Of a DNA stretch of 41,484 nucleotides, positions 1-8,119 are shown piece by piece. Origin of the DNA: Chitinispirillales bacterium ANBcel5 (GTDB taxonomy: Bacteria; Fibrobacterota; Chitinivibrionia; Chitinivibrionales; Chitinispirillaceae); the NCBI GenBank assembly GCA_029688955.1, contig JARUKZ010000039.1, positions 1-41,484 of the forward strand. Direction: 5' to 3'. Positions within the stretch are counted from its first letter, which is position 1. Every line of letters begins with the position of its first letter. The notes beneath the pieces are model-generated. The model was not told where the DNA came from. It saw nothing but the letters and a program-made list of their open reading frames with translations, and searched no databases. The position numbers and the translations under genes are program-made.

Positions 1-60
1 ACTAAACAGTATAACACTAAACAGTATAACACTAAACAGTATAACACTAAACAGTATAAG
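1..60. repeat. 15-bp tandem repeat, four copies at window edge
   Basis: Four consecutive copies of actaaacagtataac fill the first 60 bases; the last copy ends in g instead of c. The array probably continues to the left of the window, so its true copy number is unknown. It lies about 85 bp upstream of the amine oxidase gene and contains no open frame of note. Confidence 0.9.
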
Positions 61-145
61 TGATATTTCCAACAAAACAGCTCAAATATGGTACAGAAAT
101 TGAAATAAACTACATTTATAACCCCAAATAGTCGTAAGGAGTACT

Positions 146-1402
146 ATGGATGCTTCAGTAATTATAATCGGTGCCGGTATGGCAGGCTTAGGGTGTGCAG
201 AGAGGCTTATGGGTTCTTCAAAAAGTGTTATTGTACTTGAAGCTTCATCCAGGGTGGGAGGCAGGGTGTATACCAATCGCTCCTCTTCTATGCCTATTGA
301 CCTTGGAGCACAGTGGATCCATGGGGATCAGGGGAATCCGATCACTGCTTTGGCAAAAAAATTCGGAATAGAAAGTTTGCCTTTTATACATGATACCCTC
401 TACTACCCACTTTCAGGGCAAGAACCATTACACCTAAACAATGACACCATCGAGGAGGAGTTCGGTTCCTGTCTTCAGAAAGCTTCACTTTTTGCAAGCA
501 ATGCTTCTCACGATTTATCTCTTAAGGATGCCATGGCTAAGGTTTCACCAAATTTTAAAAATGACACCGAAAAAGGCATTTGGGATGCACAAATTATAAG
601 AACTGGATTGATAAATGCCGGTGATCCGTGGAGTATTTCTGCCCGACATATACAAAAAGGTAAATCTTTTGAGGGAAGTGATAGATGGTTTCCGGACGGT
701 TATGATCAAATTTCTCAAAAACTTGCACGTGGGATTGATATCAGACTTAATCATTCTGTTTTTAGCATTACAAAAATAGAAAATGGTGTAATGGTAGATA
801 CTAATCAGGGGATGTTCACAGCACAGAAAGTGGTAATAACAGTACCACTTGGCATACTTAAAGGGAGAGTAATAGAGTTTAATCCCTCACTTCCTTCCTC
901 AAAGCTTAAAGCAATACAAATGCTTGAAATGGGTGTACTTAATAAGACTGTTATGGTTTTTGAAGATAGATTTTGGCCTCGAACCGGTCATCTTATGCCT
1001 CCACAGAGCGACTCTCTTTTGCACAAATCATTTTCATGTATGGAATCGTATCACAAACCATTTCTTATCGGTTGGAGCGTAGGAGAGAAAGCACTTGAAC
1101 TTGAAAAGTTATCTGATGTTATCTGTTCAGAAAGAGCATTGTCTACAATCAGGCAGATGGTGGGAGATACCGGGGAAAACCCCATTGTTTTTGAAGCGAG
1201 CCGGTGGGCTGCTGATCTTTATACATATGGATCATATTCATTTGTACCAGTGAATGCAAGCTTTGATGAATATGACGTACTTTCTCAACCTTTTGAATCA
1301 TTACATTTTGCAGGTGAAGCTACAAATTCCGATTATCCTGGAACGGTACACGGTGCATACCTGTCGGGTGTAAGAGAAGCAGAGAGAATCGCTGAAAGCT
1401 AA
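146..1402 (+). CDS. FAD-dependent amine oxidase, polyamine-oxidase-like
   Basis: A 418-residue flavoprotein of the flavin-containing amine oxidase family, which oxidises amines such as polyamines to an aldehyde, ammonia or amine, and hydrogen peroxide. The N-terminus has the dinucleotide-binding Rossmann motif GAGMAGLGCAERL (about residues 9-21), followed by the acidic LEASSRVGGRV stretch that contacts FAD ribose and pyrophosphate. The C-terminus has the second FAD motif, FAGEATNSDYPGTVHGAYLSG (given here as FAGEAT...YPGTVHGAYLSG), typical of plant-type polyamine oxidases. There is no signal peptide, so it is probably cytoplasmic. An aaggag ribosome site sits 5 bases before the ATG. It stands alone, with a convergent lipoprotein gene downstream. 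The substrate cannot be read from sequence; a general monoamine oxidase or a biosynthetic desaturase-like member is possible. Confidence 0.85.
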   Translation: MDASVIIIGAGMAGLGCAERLMGSSKSVIVLEASSRVGGRVYTNRSSSMPIDLGAQWIHGDQGNPITALAKKFGIESLPFIHDTLYYPLSGQEPLHLNNDTIEEEFGSCLQKASLFASNASHDLSLKDAMAKVSPNFKNDTEKGIWDAQIIRTGLINAGDPWSISARHIQKGKSFEGSDRWFPDGYDQISQKLARGIDIRLNHSVFSITKIENGVMVDTNQGMFTAQKVVITVPLGILKGRVIEFNPSLPSSKLKAIQMLEMGVLNKTVMVFEDRFWPRTGHLMPPQSDSLLHKSFSCMESYHKPFLIGWSVGEKALELEKLSDVICSERALSTIRQMVGDTGENPIVFEASRWAADLYTYGSYSFVPVNASFDEYDVLSQPFESLHFAGEATNSDYPGTVHGAYLSGVREAERIAES

Positions 1403-1480
1403 TACCTTCCTGAATTGAGGGTGGATAGCTCATGGGGCATTGAATCAGAAGTAGAAACCACCAGTCCAGGGTAAGGTTTA

Positions 1481-1518
1481 TAAAAAAAGGTTGAGACATT
1501 GTCTGCAATGCCTCAACC
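1481..1518 (-). terminator. Rho-independent terminator of the repeat lipoprotein gene
   Basis: A 13-bp stem with one mismatch (ggttgagacattg at 1489-1501, caatgcctcaacc at 1506-1518) and a 4-base loop. Read on the minus strand it is followed by seven T, so it terminates the gene ending at 1553. On the plus strand there is no T run. Confidence 0.75.
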
Positions 1519-1552
1519 AAAAACATAAACTCATAATCTAAACTATAATAAG

Positions 1553-2335
1553 TTACAATGTTTCATAGTAGCTGTAGCTTTCTAAAAGATCAGAGAAGTT
1601 TTCGAAGAAATTTTGCAGCTCTTGGATGTTTTCGGGATCATTAATGAACTCAAAGATCTCTTCAAATTCTCCTGAATCTTCCAGACCATCTAATAGATTA
1701 AGTAGCTCTTCAAAGTCTTCCGATTCTTCCAGGTCATCTAATAGATTAAGTAGCTCTTCAAAGTCTTCCGATCCTTCCAGACTATCAAAGAGATTAAGTA
1801 GTTCTTCAAAGTCTTCTGAATCTTCCAGACCGTCTAAGAGATTAAGTAGTTCTTCAAAGTCTTCTGAATCTTCCAGGCCATCTAATAGATTAAGTAGTTC
1901 TTCAAAGTCTTCTGAATCTTCCAGACCGTCTAAGAGATTAAGTAGTTCTTCAAAGTCTTCTGAATCTTCCAGGCCATCTAATAGATTAAGTAGTTCTTCA
2001 AAGTCTTCTGAATCTTCCAGACCGTCTAATAGATTAAGTAGTTCTTCAAAGTCTTCTGAATCTTCCAGGCCATCTGATAGATTAAGTAGTTCTTCAAAGT
2101 CTTCTGAATCTTCCAAACCGTCTAACAGTTCAAGTAGCTCTTCAATACCCAAACTATCTGGAAATACTAAATAATCGTCTAAATCTTCAGCATCTTCGAC
2201 ATCATTTAAGTCGGTATGAGTGTCGTTTTCTTCAATTGTAGTTTTTTCATCGTTACTGTTATCAACAGGATTACTACAACTTATGCTCAACAAGATTGCT
2301 AAGGAGATTAGCAGCATCCATGTGAATTTTACCAT
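1553..2335 (-). CDS. Lipoprotein of 16-residue acidic leucine-rich repeats
   Basis: A 260-residue secreted lipoprotein of unknown function. I place the start at the ATG at 2335 (MVKFTWMLL) because ggaggcaat lies directly before it; an in-frame start at 2368 would bury the signal peptide. The signal peptide ends in lipobox LSISC with Cys20. After an acidic linker come nine near-identical 16-residue units, LEDSEDFEELLNLLDG, plus a tenth degenerate one (LEDSGEFEEIFEF), then an acidic tail. The Leu/Phe spacing suggests short amphipathic helices forming a solenoid or rod, very negatively charged, perhaps a cation-binding or spacer protein. It shares its leader sequence with the next gene upstream and is followed by a terminator. 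No known family was recognised. Confidence 0.8.
   Translation of the reverse strand: MVKFTWMLLISLAILLSISCSNPVDNSNDEKTTIEENDTHTDLNDVEDAEDLDDYLVFPDSLGIEELLELLDGLEDSEDFEELLNLSDGLEDSEDFEELLNLLDGLEDSEDFEELLNLLDGLEDSEDFEELLNLLDGLEDSEDFEELLNLLDGLEDSEDFEELLNLLDGLEDSEDFEELLNLFDSLEGSEDFEELLNLLDDLEESEDFEELLNLLDGLEDSGEFEEIFEFINDPENIQELQNFFENFSDLLESYSYYETL
1681..2112. repeat. 48-bp tandem repeats within the lipoprotein gene, nine units
   Basis: Nine head-to-tail 48-bp units, each encoding one 16-residue protein repeat on the minus strand. In the middle, two unit types alternate (ccaggccatctaatag versus ccagaccgtctaagag), giving a 96-bp higher-order period. Near identity at DNA level points to recent expansion or homogenisation. 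Confidence 0.95.
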
Positions 2336-2471
2336 TATTGCCTCCGTGAGAAATCGGGTGATTAACAATACTATAGAATTAAAATATATTGTGAAAACGG
2401 AGAAAGGTAGCCATTCTGAAGTGTGCAGAACTAAATGTCTGTAACAGGTTGAAATAATAGAGGTAATAGTA

Positions 2472-2504
2472 TGTGGTAGAGATTTGTTTTATCTCTCTAC
2501 CACA
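2472..2504 (-). terminator. Hairpin between the two lipoprotein genes
   Basis: A perfect 11-bp stem (tgtggtagaga at 2472-2482, tctctaccaca at 2494-2504) just after the stop of the minus-strand gene ending at 2530. No good T run follows on the minus strand, so it may be a weak terminator or an mRNA 3' end stabiliser. Confidence 0.5.
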
Positions 2505-2529
2505 CCGCAGAAAAAGGCTGTTATAGAAA

Positions 2530-3591
2530 TCAATTTAAACTATCAACCTTTTGATTATACATTTCCAAAAATTCTATTAGCAGAGCCAAAAGCTCAGGGT
2601 TTCGTGAGGACAGGTACTCTGAATGTACAGTAGCTAATTGTTCTATAATTATTATTTCACGATAATAATTTGATGAAAATATTACTAATCCTTGTTGAGT
2701 GGTAACTTGAGTGAGTTCATAGGATAAATCGTTTACTATAGCTTCTATTTTATCAATCTGTGAATCTTCTAATTCTAAATTACCTTCAATCATTGAGTTT
2801 GTAACAGTTGTAAAAAGTTCTCCTACTTCATCATACTCTTTATCTCTATCATCAATCTCATTAAAGTCATCGTAACCTTCTATGAACTCGATAAAAGTAT
2901 CTAAATCATCAAACTCATTTAAAAGTTCAATTAACTGATACAGATCTTCTGAGTCTTCATGATTCATCAAATAGGTCCTTAACTCATCTATATCTTCAAA
3001 ACTGATTATAAATTCTTTAAATTCATCAAAGTCACCAGAGTCGAAATCCTCTGTATCTTCGTATAAATAGCATACATGCTCAGGCCAGTTAGAAGGAGGA
3101 ATCGCACCATCATAACCTTTCAAGACGGTATGGTTTATACTCTCGAACTCACCAAATTCAGCTATACCAGTAATCTCAATAGAAAGTATCAGATCATTAT
3201 CATCAAAGTAGATCTCTCCCTGAAAATGGCTAATATCAACCTGATCGTTAGTGAAGTATTGTTCATTTTGATCAAGATCAAAGATAATTTTATCGTTTTC
3301 TAGAGAGTATCTAAAAGATATTTGCTCGAAGCACTGGTGAGAATTGTGAGGGTAATAGGAATAAAGGACAATCTGGTTGTCACCTATAGCCATATACCTG
3401 TTTTCGAGGGTTGCTGTATCAGATATCGTTTGATAATCTGTTACAACTGTTTCGATCTGCCGCAATCCTTCCCAATTACCAATAAAGGAGCTTTGACCAT
3501 TCTCCGTAGTATTACTGTCTGCAGGGTTATTACAATTTAAGCTTAACACTGCTATTAGACTTAACAAAAGTGTCCAGATAAATTTAACCAT
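2530..3591 (-). CDS. Lipoprotein with lipocalin-like N-terminus and acidic C-terminal half
   Basis: A 353-residue lipoprotein. The start at 3591 (MVKFIWTLL) is chosen because aggaggttact precedes the ATG; a longer frame to 3660 would overlap the upstream gene. The signal peptide ends in lipobox LSLNC (Cys20). Residues about 35-150 (starting FIGNWEG) are beta-rich and look like a small lipocalin-type barrel; this is a guess from pattern only. Residues about 165-250 are very acidic, with degenerate motifs such as EDSEDLYQLIELLNEFDD that resemble the repeat of the neighbouring lipoprotein. The remaining C-terminus looks helical. The leader is nearly the same as in the downstream lipoprotein, so the two are probably duplicates with diverged bodies. 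Function unknown; outer-membrane anchoring is likely. Confidence 0.75.
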   Translation of the reverse strand: MVKFIWTLLLSLIAVLSLNCNNPADSNTTENGQSSFIGNWEGLRQIETVVTDYQTISDTATLENRYMAIGDNQIVLYSYYPHNSHQCFEQISFRYSLENDKIIFDLDQNEQYFTNDQVDISHFQGEIYFDDNDLILSIEITGIAEFGEFESINHTVLKGYDGAIPPSNWPEHVCYLYEDTEDFDSGDFDEFKEFIISFEDIDELRTYLMNHEDSEDLYQLIELLNEFDDLDTFIEFIEGYDDFNEIDDRDKEYDEVGELFTTVTNSMIEGNLELEDSQIDKIEAIVNDLSYELTQVTTQQGLVIFSSNYYREIIIIEQLATVHSEYLSSRNPELLALLIEFLEMYNQKVDSLN

Positions 3592-3634
3592 AGTAACCTC
3601 CTGTAAAATATAAGTAAGTATAATACCTGCTCTT

Positions 3635-4303
3635 TTAAAAGTTACTAACCAAAAGTTCATTATTTATATTGGTGACCCCGCGGGTATGGGTAACTATTTC
3701 GTTGATGGAAGAGTATACCTCCTGATTGCTGACCTCACCAAACAGGGTAACTGTACCGTTATCCACTTTGATATCGATATGTGATGAATCCAGTTTTTCG
3801 GTTCGCTCTATTGCCTGACGAATCTCTCGTGCTATAGTTTCATCTTTGAGCGAATGTGAGGGCACCACATCCAGTTTGTTATGAACCCTTTTTACTCCCG
3901 TAATATTAAAAGCAAGCTCTTCAGCTCTCAGTTTTTTCCAAAACGTATCTACATCACCAGTAAGTGTTACTTCATTTCCTCTCGCAACAACGTCAACCAT
4001 TTTTGGATCCAAATGGGGATACAGATCTATGGTCCTCTTAATAATTTTTGCTAATTTCTGATCGTCAGAGCTTCCAGATATAGTATCCCCCACTACTTCA
4101 ATTACATTGTCCACCGCTGCAATTCCCGGGATACTCATTGCATCTTCCCCAGCAGCCTGTCGGGCCATATAGGACGTGACAGTGCCACTTAAATGAGCCG
4201 TATTGTTTCGAACTTTAACATTTATATCGAAGCCATCCAGCCGACTGTCCCAGGTCAGGTGGTCTTTAACGATACGTTCAAGTTCCGGCGAGGAGCGAGT
4301 CAT
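3635..4303 (-). CDS. Triple BON-domain protein
   Basis: A 222-residue protein with three consecutive BON domains (about residues 1-70, 78-145 and 150-220). Each follows the pattern of an N-terminal helix, a (D/K)V-x-G-x-V-T-L-x-G strand pair and a G(V/I)xxVxN(x)(I/L) ending; see VEVTLTGDVD-like NEVTLTGDV and NGTVTLFGEV. BON domains bind phospholipid membranes, as in OsmY, but this protein has no signal peptide from the chosen ATG. The start at 4303 (MTRSSPELE) has aaagga upstream; the longer frame adds a low-complexity proline-rich segment that reads through a GA-rich repeat. It lies 43 bp before the start of the lipoprotein gene on the same strand, so the three minus-strand genes may share a transcript. 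A stress or envelope role is inferred. Confidence 0.8.
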   Translation of the reverse strand: MTRSSPELERIVKDHLTWDSRLDGFDINVKVRNNTAHLSGTVTSYMARQAAGEDAMSIPGIAAVDNVIEVVGDTISGSSDDQKLAKIIKRTIDLYPHLDPKMVDVVARGNEVTLTGDVDTFWKKLRAEELAFNITGVKRVHNKLDVVPSHSLKDETIAREIRQAIERTEKLDSSHIDIKVDNGTVTLFGEVSNQEVYSSINEIVTHTRGVTNINNELLVSNF

Positions 4304-4441
4304 AAAAAAGTCCTTTGTTTGTTGGTTGTGTTGAATTTCTAGAAGGGGCAAGAATGATGCCGGAAGTGGGGGAGGAAAGGGAATAGGAGACGGAGAAGAA
4401 GAGGGGAAGAAATGGGCCACGAAAGACACGAAATAGGACGA

Positions 4442-4497
4442 AAATGGAGATTGAAATGGAGATTGAAATGGAGAGGGAAATGGAGAGGGAAATGGAC
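4442..4497. repeat. 12-bp tandem repeat
   Basis: Two copies of aaatggagattg, then two of aaatggagaggg, then a partial copy aaatggac. It lies in the 377-bp gap between the BON gene and the GxxExxY gene, inside a purine-rich stretch that begins near 4350. Apart from this and the left arm of the inverted repeat, the gap holds nothing recognisable. Confidence 0.9.
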
Positions 4498-4680
4498 GGT
4501 CAAATTACTGAGATCGGACATGGACAAAAATCAATCTATTTACATGACCTGTGTAGGATATATTTTTAATCGACACCATTTTTTCTCATCACGTTTGAGT
4601 TTTTGAGTCCAAAGAGTAGTGAATGTTTTTATTTTAACTTTCGCTTTTAGGTGCCGTAAAAACAAACGTTAGGAAAAAAG

Positions 4681-5058
4681 ATGAAAGACTTAATTTATAA
4701 ACAAGAGTGTTATCAGATACAGGGAGCTGTATTTGAAGTTTATAAAGAGATGGGAAATGGATTTCTGGAAGCGGTATACCAGGAATGTCTGGAAAGAGAG
4801 TTAGATTCAAGAGATATGCCGTATATTTCTAAGAAATCGATCCCTTTGCACTATAAGAGGAATAAACTGCTAAAGACGTATAGACCAGATTTGATTTGTT
4901 ACGGTAAAATTATCGTAGAGATAAAGAGTGTCTCAGTTATCTCCAAAGAACATCAGGCCCAGGTATTAAACTACCTGAAATCCACCAGATTGAAACTGGG
5001 TCTTATTATGAATTTCGGTGCATATCCAAAAGTTGAAATAAAAAGATTGTTAATATAA
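4681..5058 (+). CDS. GxxExxY family protein (PD-(D/E)XK-like)
   Basis: A 125-residue protein of the GxxExxY family. The signature GNGFLEAVY is at residues 25-33, followed by a conserved-type Glu at 40. The core RPDLICYGKIIVEIKSV (about residues 68-84) has the PD...ExK layout of the PD-(D/E)XK nuclease fold, and the ending LGLIMNFG is typical. The biological role of the family is not settled. The start has aggaaaaaag just before the ATG. The gene is oriented opposite to its neighbours on both sides and sits between inverted GA-rich arms, which suggests it moves as a single-gene unit. Length is normal for the family, so it appears intact. Confidence 0.85.
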   Translation: MKDLIYKQECYQIQGAVFEVYKEMGNGFLEAVYQECLERELDSRDMPYISKKSIPLHYKRNKLLKTYRPDLICYGKIIVEIKSVSVISKEHQAQVLNYLKSTRLKLGLIMNFGAYPKVEIKRLLI

Positions 5059-5186
5059 CGCCTTTCAATTTTCACTAACCCCACTTTCACTTATCCTATA
5101 TCCTCTTGACAATTCTTTCCATTTCGTTCTAATTCTCCGTTATTTACGCACTTTTCGTGTTTCCCCCTCTTCTCCAATCACCTCCT

Positions 5187-6395
5187 TCACTCCAAAAGAT
5201 CCGAAACAACCACTCCTTCAACAACCACTTCATCGATAGACATCTCGCTGTTTTCAGTACTGAGAAAAGAAAACCCTTTAACCTCATGTGAAGCTTCCTG
5301 CCAGGTAACCCCATTTTCATGATTAGGAAATAGTTCTGCCACACTAACAGTGAAATCACTCCACTCCTGGTTAAGCTCAATGGTAGTTTCGTGAGTATAG
5401 GGAATAGTAGCTGTTTCGCCACTTTTAGTGATAAACTGAACTGTTATGATTCCCGATCCTTTGGCTCTGAAAGATAATCCGGTCATATCTGAAAGGTTAT
5501 GATACATAGAGGAATTTTCTATCCCCAGATCAACCCCAAAAAGTGCAAATCTCTCAAAATAGTCCTGATTTATAGAAAATTCTACATCCAGTATATACCC
5601 ATCCTCCCCAGCTCGATCGGTGGGTACAAAGGCCGTAGCAAAATTGTCGTAAATGCTCTCGGGTAAAACCATGCTGCCCTGGTCATCACTAACTACATAC
5701 CAATAGGAGTTTCCAAGGATTCCGTGTAGAAAAGAGGTTGGGCTTTGATCATTGAAATTATCCACCAGAATTGAGTTTGATCTGCTTTCTATTGTAACAG
5801 TTGTAATGTATGGATCAGTTTGAACCGGAGGGGCCACAGTGTAGGAGCGTTGAATTGGTGACCCAAACTCTACTACTGGTGTAAACTGGCTATGTGGCAA
5901 AGCCGGAAAGCTAAAATGGTTATGTTCATCTATGTGGGAAGAAAAATCGGTACCAAACAGATAGAGCGAACCGGGATTTTCTGTATCTATGCTTATCTCA
6001 CCACTAAGCTCAAGGCCCTCCTGGAGTGTTATATGGTTACGATCGCTATTGAGTTCATAGACTTGTTGGGCATTAGTTACGAAATGAACTGAGTTGGTGC
6101 ATATGATCTGAAGATTAAAGTGGCTTAGATCGATAGAGTCTATGTTGAAAAAACCAGAATTATCGGTATGGGCTCTGTGGATGACAACTGAATTCCCCTC
6201 CTTTTTACGGCGCAACCAGTTTTTGTTGTCAATGATTTTGACTGTGGCATTTTTTGCGACTGATCCATCGGGCATAGAAACTTTTGCGCTTATGCCGTTT
6301 GTGGTTTCTGAAGCGGTGCCTGCAACGTTTGATGTACAATTGAAGGCTCCAAGCAGCAGCACTGAGGTAATGAGGGAATAGATAATGGCTTTCAT
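5187..6395 (-). CDS. Lipoprotein with carboxypeptidase-regulatory-like and galactose-binding-like domains
   Basis: A 402-residue lipoprotein with lipobox LGAFNC (Cys20). Residues about 33-100 look like a carboxypeptidase-regulatory-like beta-sandwich (AKVSMPDGSVAKNATVKI...TDNSGFFNIDSID). The C-terminal half (about 210-395) begins ILVDNFND, then shows GLSFRAKGSGIITVQF, WSDFTVSVAELFP and the ending MSIDEVVVEGV. That pattern is seen in CIA30/CBM11-like galactose-binding beta-sandwich domains, which often bind glucans. The ATG overlaps the stop of the upstream TIGR02147 gene (ATGA), so the two are translationally coupled. This pairing suggests that the TIGR02147 protein controls or works with this surface lipoprotein. 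The carbohydrate ligand is unknown. Confidence 0.75.
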   Translation of the reverse strand: MKAIIYSLITSVLLLGAFNCTSNVAGTASETTNGISAKVSMPDGSVAKNATVKIIDNKNWLRRKKEGNSVVIHRAHTDNSGFFNIDSIDLSHFNLQIICTNSVHFVTNAQQVYELNSDRNHITLQEGLELSGEISIDTENPGSLYLFGTDFSSHIDEHNHFSFPALPHSQFTPVVEFGSPIQRSYTVAPPVQTDPYITTVTIESRSNSILVDNFNDQSPTSFLHGILGNSYWYVVSDDQGSMVLPESIYDNFATAFVPTDRAGEDGYILDVEFSINQDYFERFALFGVDLGIENSSMYHNLSDMTGLSFRAKGSGIITVQFITKSGETATIPYTHETTIELNQEWSDFTVSVAELFPNHENGVTWQEASHEVKGFSFLSTENSEMSIDEVVVEGVVVSDLLE

Positions 6396-7225
6396 AATGA
6401 TTTTCCGCTTCCCTTTATTTTGGTAAGAGGTATTAGCTGTATATTGAGTTGGTAAACACTGTTGCTGGGTTCTGATTTATCTATTATGCTTAATATGCTC
6501 TGTCGACACTCATGGATAACTTTGGATAGTTTATGTATATCTTCGTTATTTATGCTCATGGTTATGGTTGAGACATCCCGGTGCTCTTTTTTGTGTTGAT
6601 TGAGTGCCTGTGCCCCTAAGCTAATCACCTCTTTTTGAAAGTTAGTGATCGCTGCTGAGTGCCAGGTTTCACCCGTTGTAACGATTTTTTCGGTTACCTT
6701 GTATGCTCCGTCTTCATTTTTTTCTATCAATTCAAGATTCTCGAGCAGCTCAACTGCACTCTTTGCTTCTCTTGCAGTTATAGGGGGGCTTAGTTTTTCG
6801 CCAAGTGCTTCGTAATCATCGGTAAAATAATAAAAGTCCAGAAGGGCGCGCACTGCAGAGTAGTACCATTTTCTGTAGTATTCGTACTGGTATTCTTCTA
6901 TTCTGTGGGAGGTAATCTTTTTTATAGAAAAGAGTTTTTCAAGATAGATGGCCTGATCCTGAGCGTTTTTTGCCCGTCCCAGAAGCACCATAATCTCAAA
7001 ATACTCAGCCCTTTTGCCTCTGAGTTTGCACAGTTTTATAAATCCGGGAATGAATCTGGTCGCCAGGTGGCGCTCTTTGTGCAAAATCTTTGCAAGATTG
7101 CCAGGATCGATACCGATTCTCTGTTTCACATACCTGAAAGAGAAGATTGGAGATTTAATCTTCTGTTCTTTAAAAAAGTCCTTTAAGTAATCTTTGTAAT
7201 TGGTATAGTTGTAGATTTCGGGCAT
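6392..7225 (-). CDS. TIGR02147 family protein, putative regulator
   Basis: A 277-residue protein of the TIGR02147 family. It has the typical N-terminus YNYTNYKDYLKDFF, the block FSFRYVKQRIGIDPGNLAKILHKERHL, and the late motif VYQLNIQLIPLTK. The first block looks like a helix-turn-helix region, so a DNA-binding regulator is likely, though I know of no proven function. The start is the ATG at 7225 after agaaggtg; an in-frame GTG two codons earlier lies inside that ribosome site. Its TGA overlaps the start of a lipoprotein gene. Known members come mainly from Fibrobacter relatives and often sit next to secreted or lipoprotein genes, which is the main taxonomic clue here. Confidence 0.85.
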   Translation of the reverse strand: MPEIYNYTNYKDYLKDFFKEQKIKSPIFSFRYVKQRIGIDPGNLAKILHKERHLATRFIPGFIKLCKLRGKRAEYFEIMVLLGRAKNAQDQAIYLEKLFSIKKITSHRIEEYQYEYYRKWYYSAVRALLDFYYFTDDYEALGEKLSPPITAREAKSAVELLENLELIEKNEDGAYKVTEKIVTTGETWHSAAITNFQKEVISLGAQALNQHKKEHRDVSTITMSINNEDIHKLSKVIHECRQSILSIIDKSEPSNSVYQLNIQLIPLTKIKGSGKSL

Positions 7226-7618
7226 GAGCACCTTCTTTTTTTCTTCAAAAGAGCATACAACGTAGTCCCTCAGTGGGGTGTTGTGCTAAATTGCGCATAT
7301 TTAAAGGGGTTAACCGGCAAATGCAGTTAAAGGATTAGGTATGCCGGTTGAGCCCTTGGCTTTTATTTATATAGTATACCCCATGAGTAGGCTGTTGTCA
7401 AATATACTTTCTGTTTAAGTGATTAAGTTGGACGAATAATAAGGTCGTTCTGTTTTCAAAATCAACACTTTAGCACAAAAAGGGACAGGTGAGATCTTTA
7501 GTGGAATACAATTTGCGATTCTGTAGGGAGAGGGTAAATGTGGCTACTAGTTAGGGAAGATAAAACCTGCAGGGCAGTTTCTGCAGAAATGTGAAAATCT
7601 GGTTTTCAGGAGGTATAA
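7226..7618. other. Divergent intergenic region with inverted repeat
   Basis: A 393-bp gap between the divergent TIGR02147 and DUF4168 genes that should hold both promoters. It contains an 8-bp inverted repeat, aaccggca (7312-7319) and tgccggtt (7342-7349), spaced 22 bp, a possible operator. A ctgcag pair at 7567-7572 and 7581-7586 could form a small hairpin in the DUF4168 leader. No convincing -35/-10 pair was identified. Confidence 0.4.
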
Positions 7619-8119
7619 ATGAGACAGCAAAAAGCGCAATTGACTCATAAATCAACCTATTCAATCGTTGTCATATTCTCGGTGTTCTTTTTGGCTATTT
7701 CTGTTGCATCCTTTGGTGCTGCACAAGCTCAAAGTGTCGTCGATGAGGATGTTACAGATGAAGAATTACTGAAATTCATTGAAATAAACCGGCAGTTTGA
7801 AGTGCTTCAGGAAGAGGCTGAAGAGCAGATGAAGGGTGTTATAAGAGAGCATGGGCTTACTCCCGAGAGGTACAATGAGATCGTTATAATGGAAAACAAT
7901 CCCGAGATTGATTCTGATGCCAGTAATGAGGAACTTGAGAAAGCCAGAGCGATTTCAGATCAGATCATTCGAATCCAGGAGAGGATGCAGGGAAAAGCTA
8001 TCACCATTATCGAGCAGGAAGGGCTGACACCTGAGCGATTTCAGGAAATTGGCACTCTGCTTCAAATCTCCCCTGAACTGCAGCAGCGTTTTAACGACCT
8101 ACTGCAGCAGGGATACTAA
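7619..8119 (+). CDS. Secreted DUF4168-domain protein
   Basis: A 166-residue exported protein. The N-terminal hydrophobic segment (about residues 16-37) ends in AAQAQS, a good signal peptidase I site. The mature part is helical and matches the DUF4168 pattern: a conserved start EELLKFIEINRQF, then two copies of a glutamate-rich helix followed by GLTPERYNEI and GLTPERFQEI, each leading to a short NPE or SPEL segment. So the domain may be duplicated inside one protein. The family is periplasmic and of unknown function. The ribosome site ggaggtataa precedes the ATG. It is transcribed alone, with GC-rich inverted segments after the stop (8121-8154) but no T run. Confidence 0.75.
   Translation: MRQQKAQLTHKSTYSIVVIFSVFFLAISVASFGAAQAQSVVDEDVTDEELLKFIEINRQFEVLQEEAEEQMKGVIREHGLTPERYNEIVIMENNPEIDSDASNEELEKARAISDQIIRIQERMQGKAITIIEQEGLTPERFQEIGTLLQISPELQQRFNDLLQQGY

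Larger units (their letters stand above)
4392..5175. mobile_element. Possible GxxExxY cassette with imperfect inverted ends
   Basis: The sequence at 4392-4450 (ggagaag...ggggaa...cacgaaa...gacgaaaatgga) and the reverse complement of 5118-5175 (ggagaag...gggggaaa...cacgaaa...gaacgaaatgga) share blocks in the same order. This gives an imperfect inverted repeat of about 55-60 bp around the single gene at 4681-5058. There is no transposase and I cannot define target-site duplications, so a mobile cassette is inference from the arms only. Confidence 0.35.

Noticed and set aside
1626..2174. Plus-strand 182-residue serine-rich frame
   Set aside because: It is the antisense shadow of the repeat lipoprotein. 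The minus strand has a signal peptide, lipobox, ribosome site and terminator; the plus strand has none.
5106..5135. TTGACA followed by a weak -10 on the plus strand
   Set aside because: The -10 (ctaatt) is poor and it would read antisense into the lipoprotein gene.
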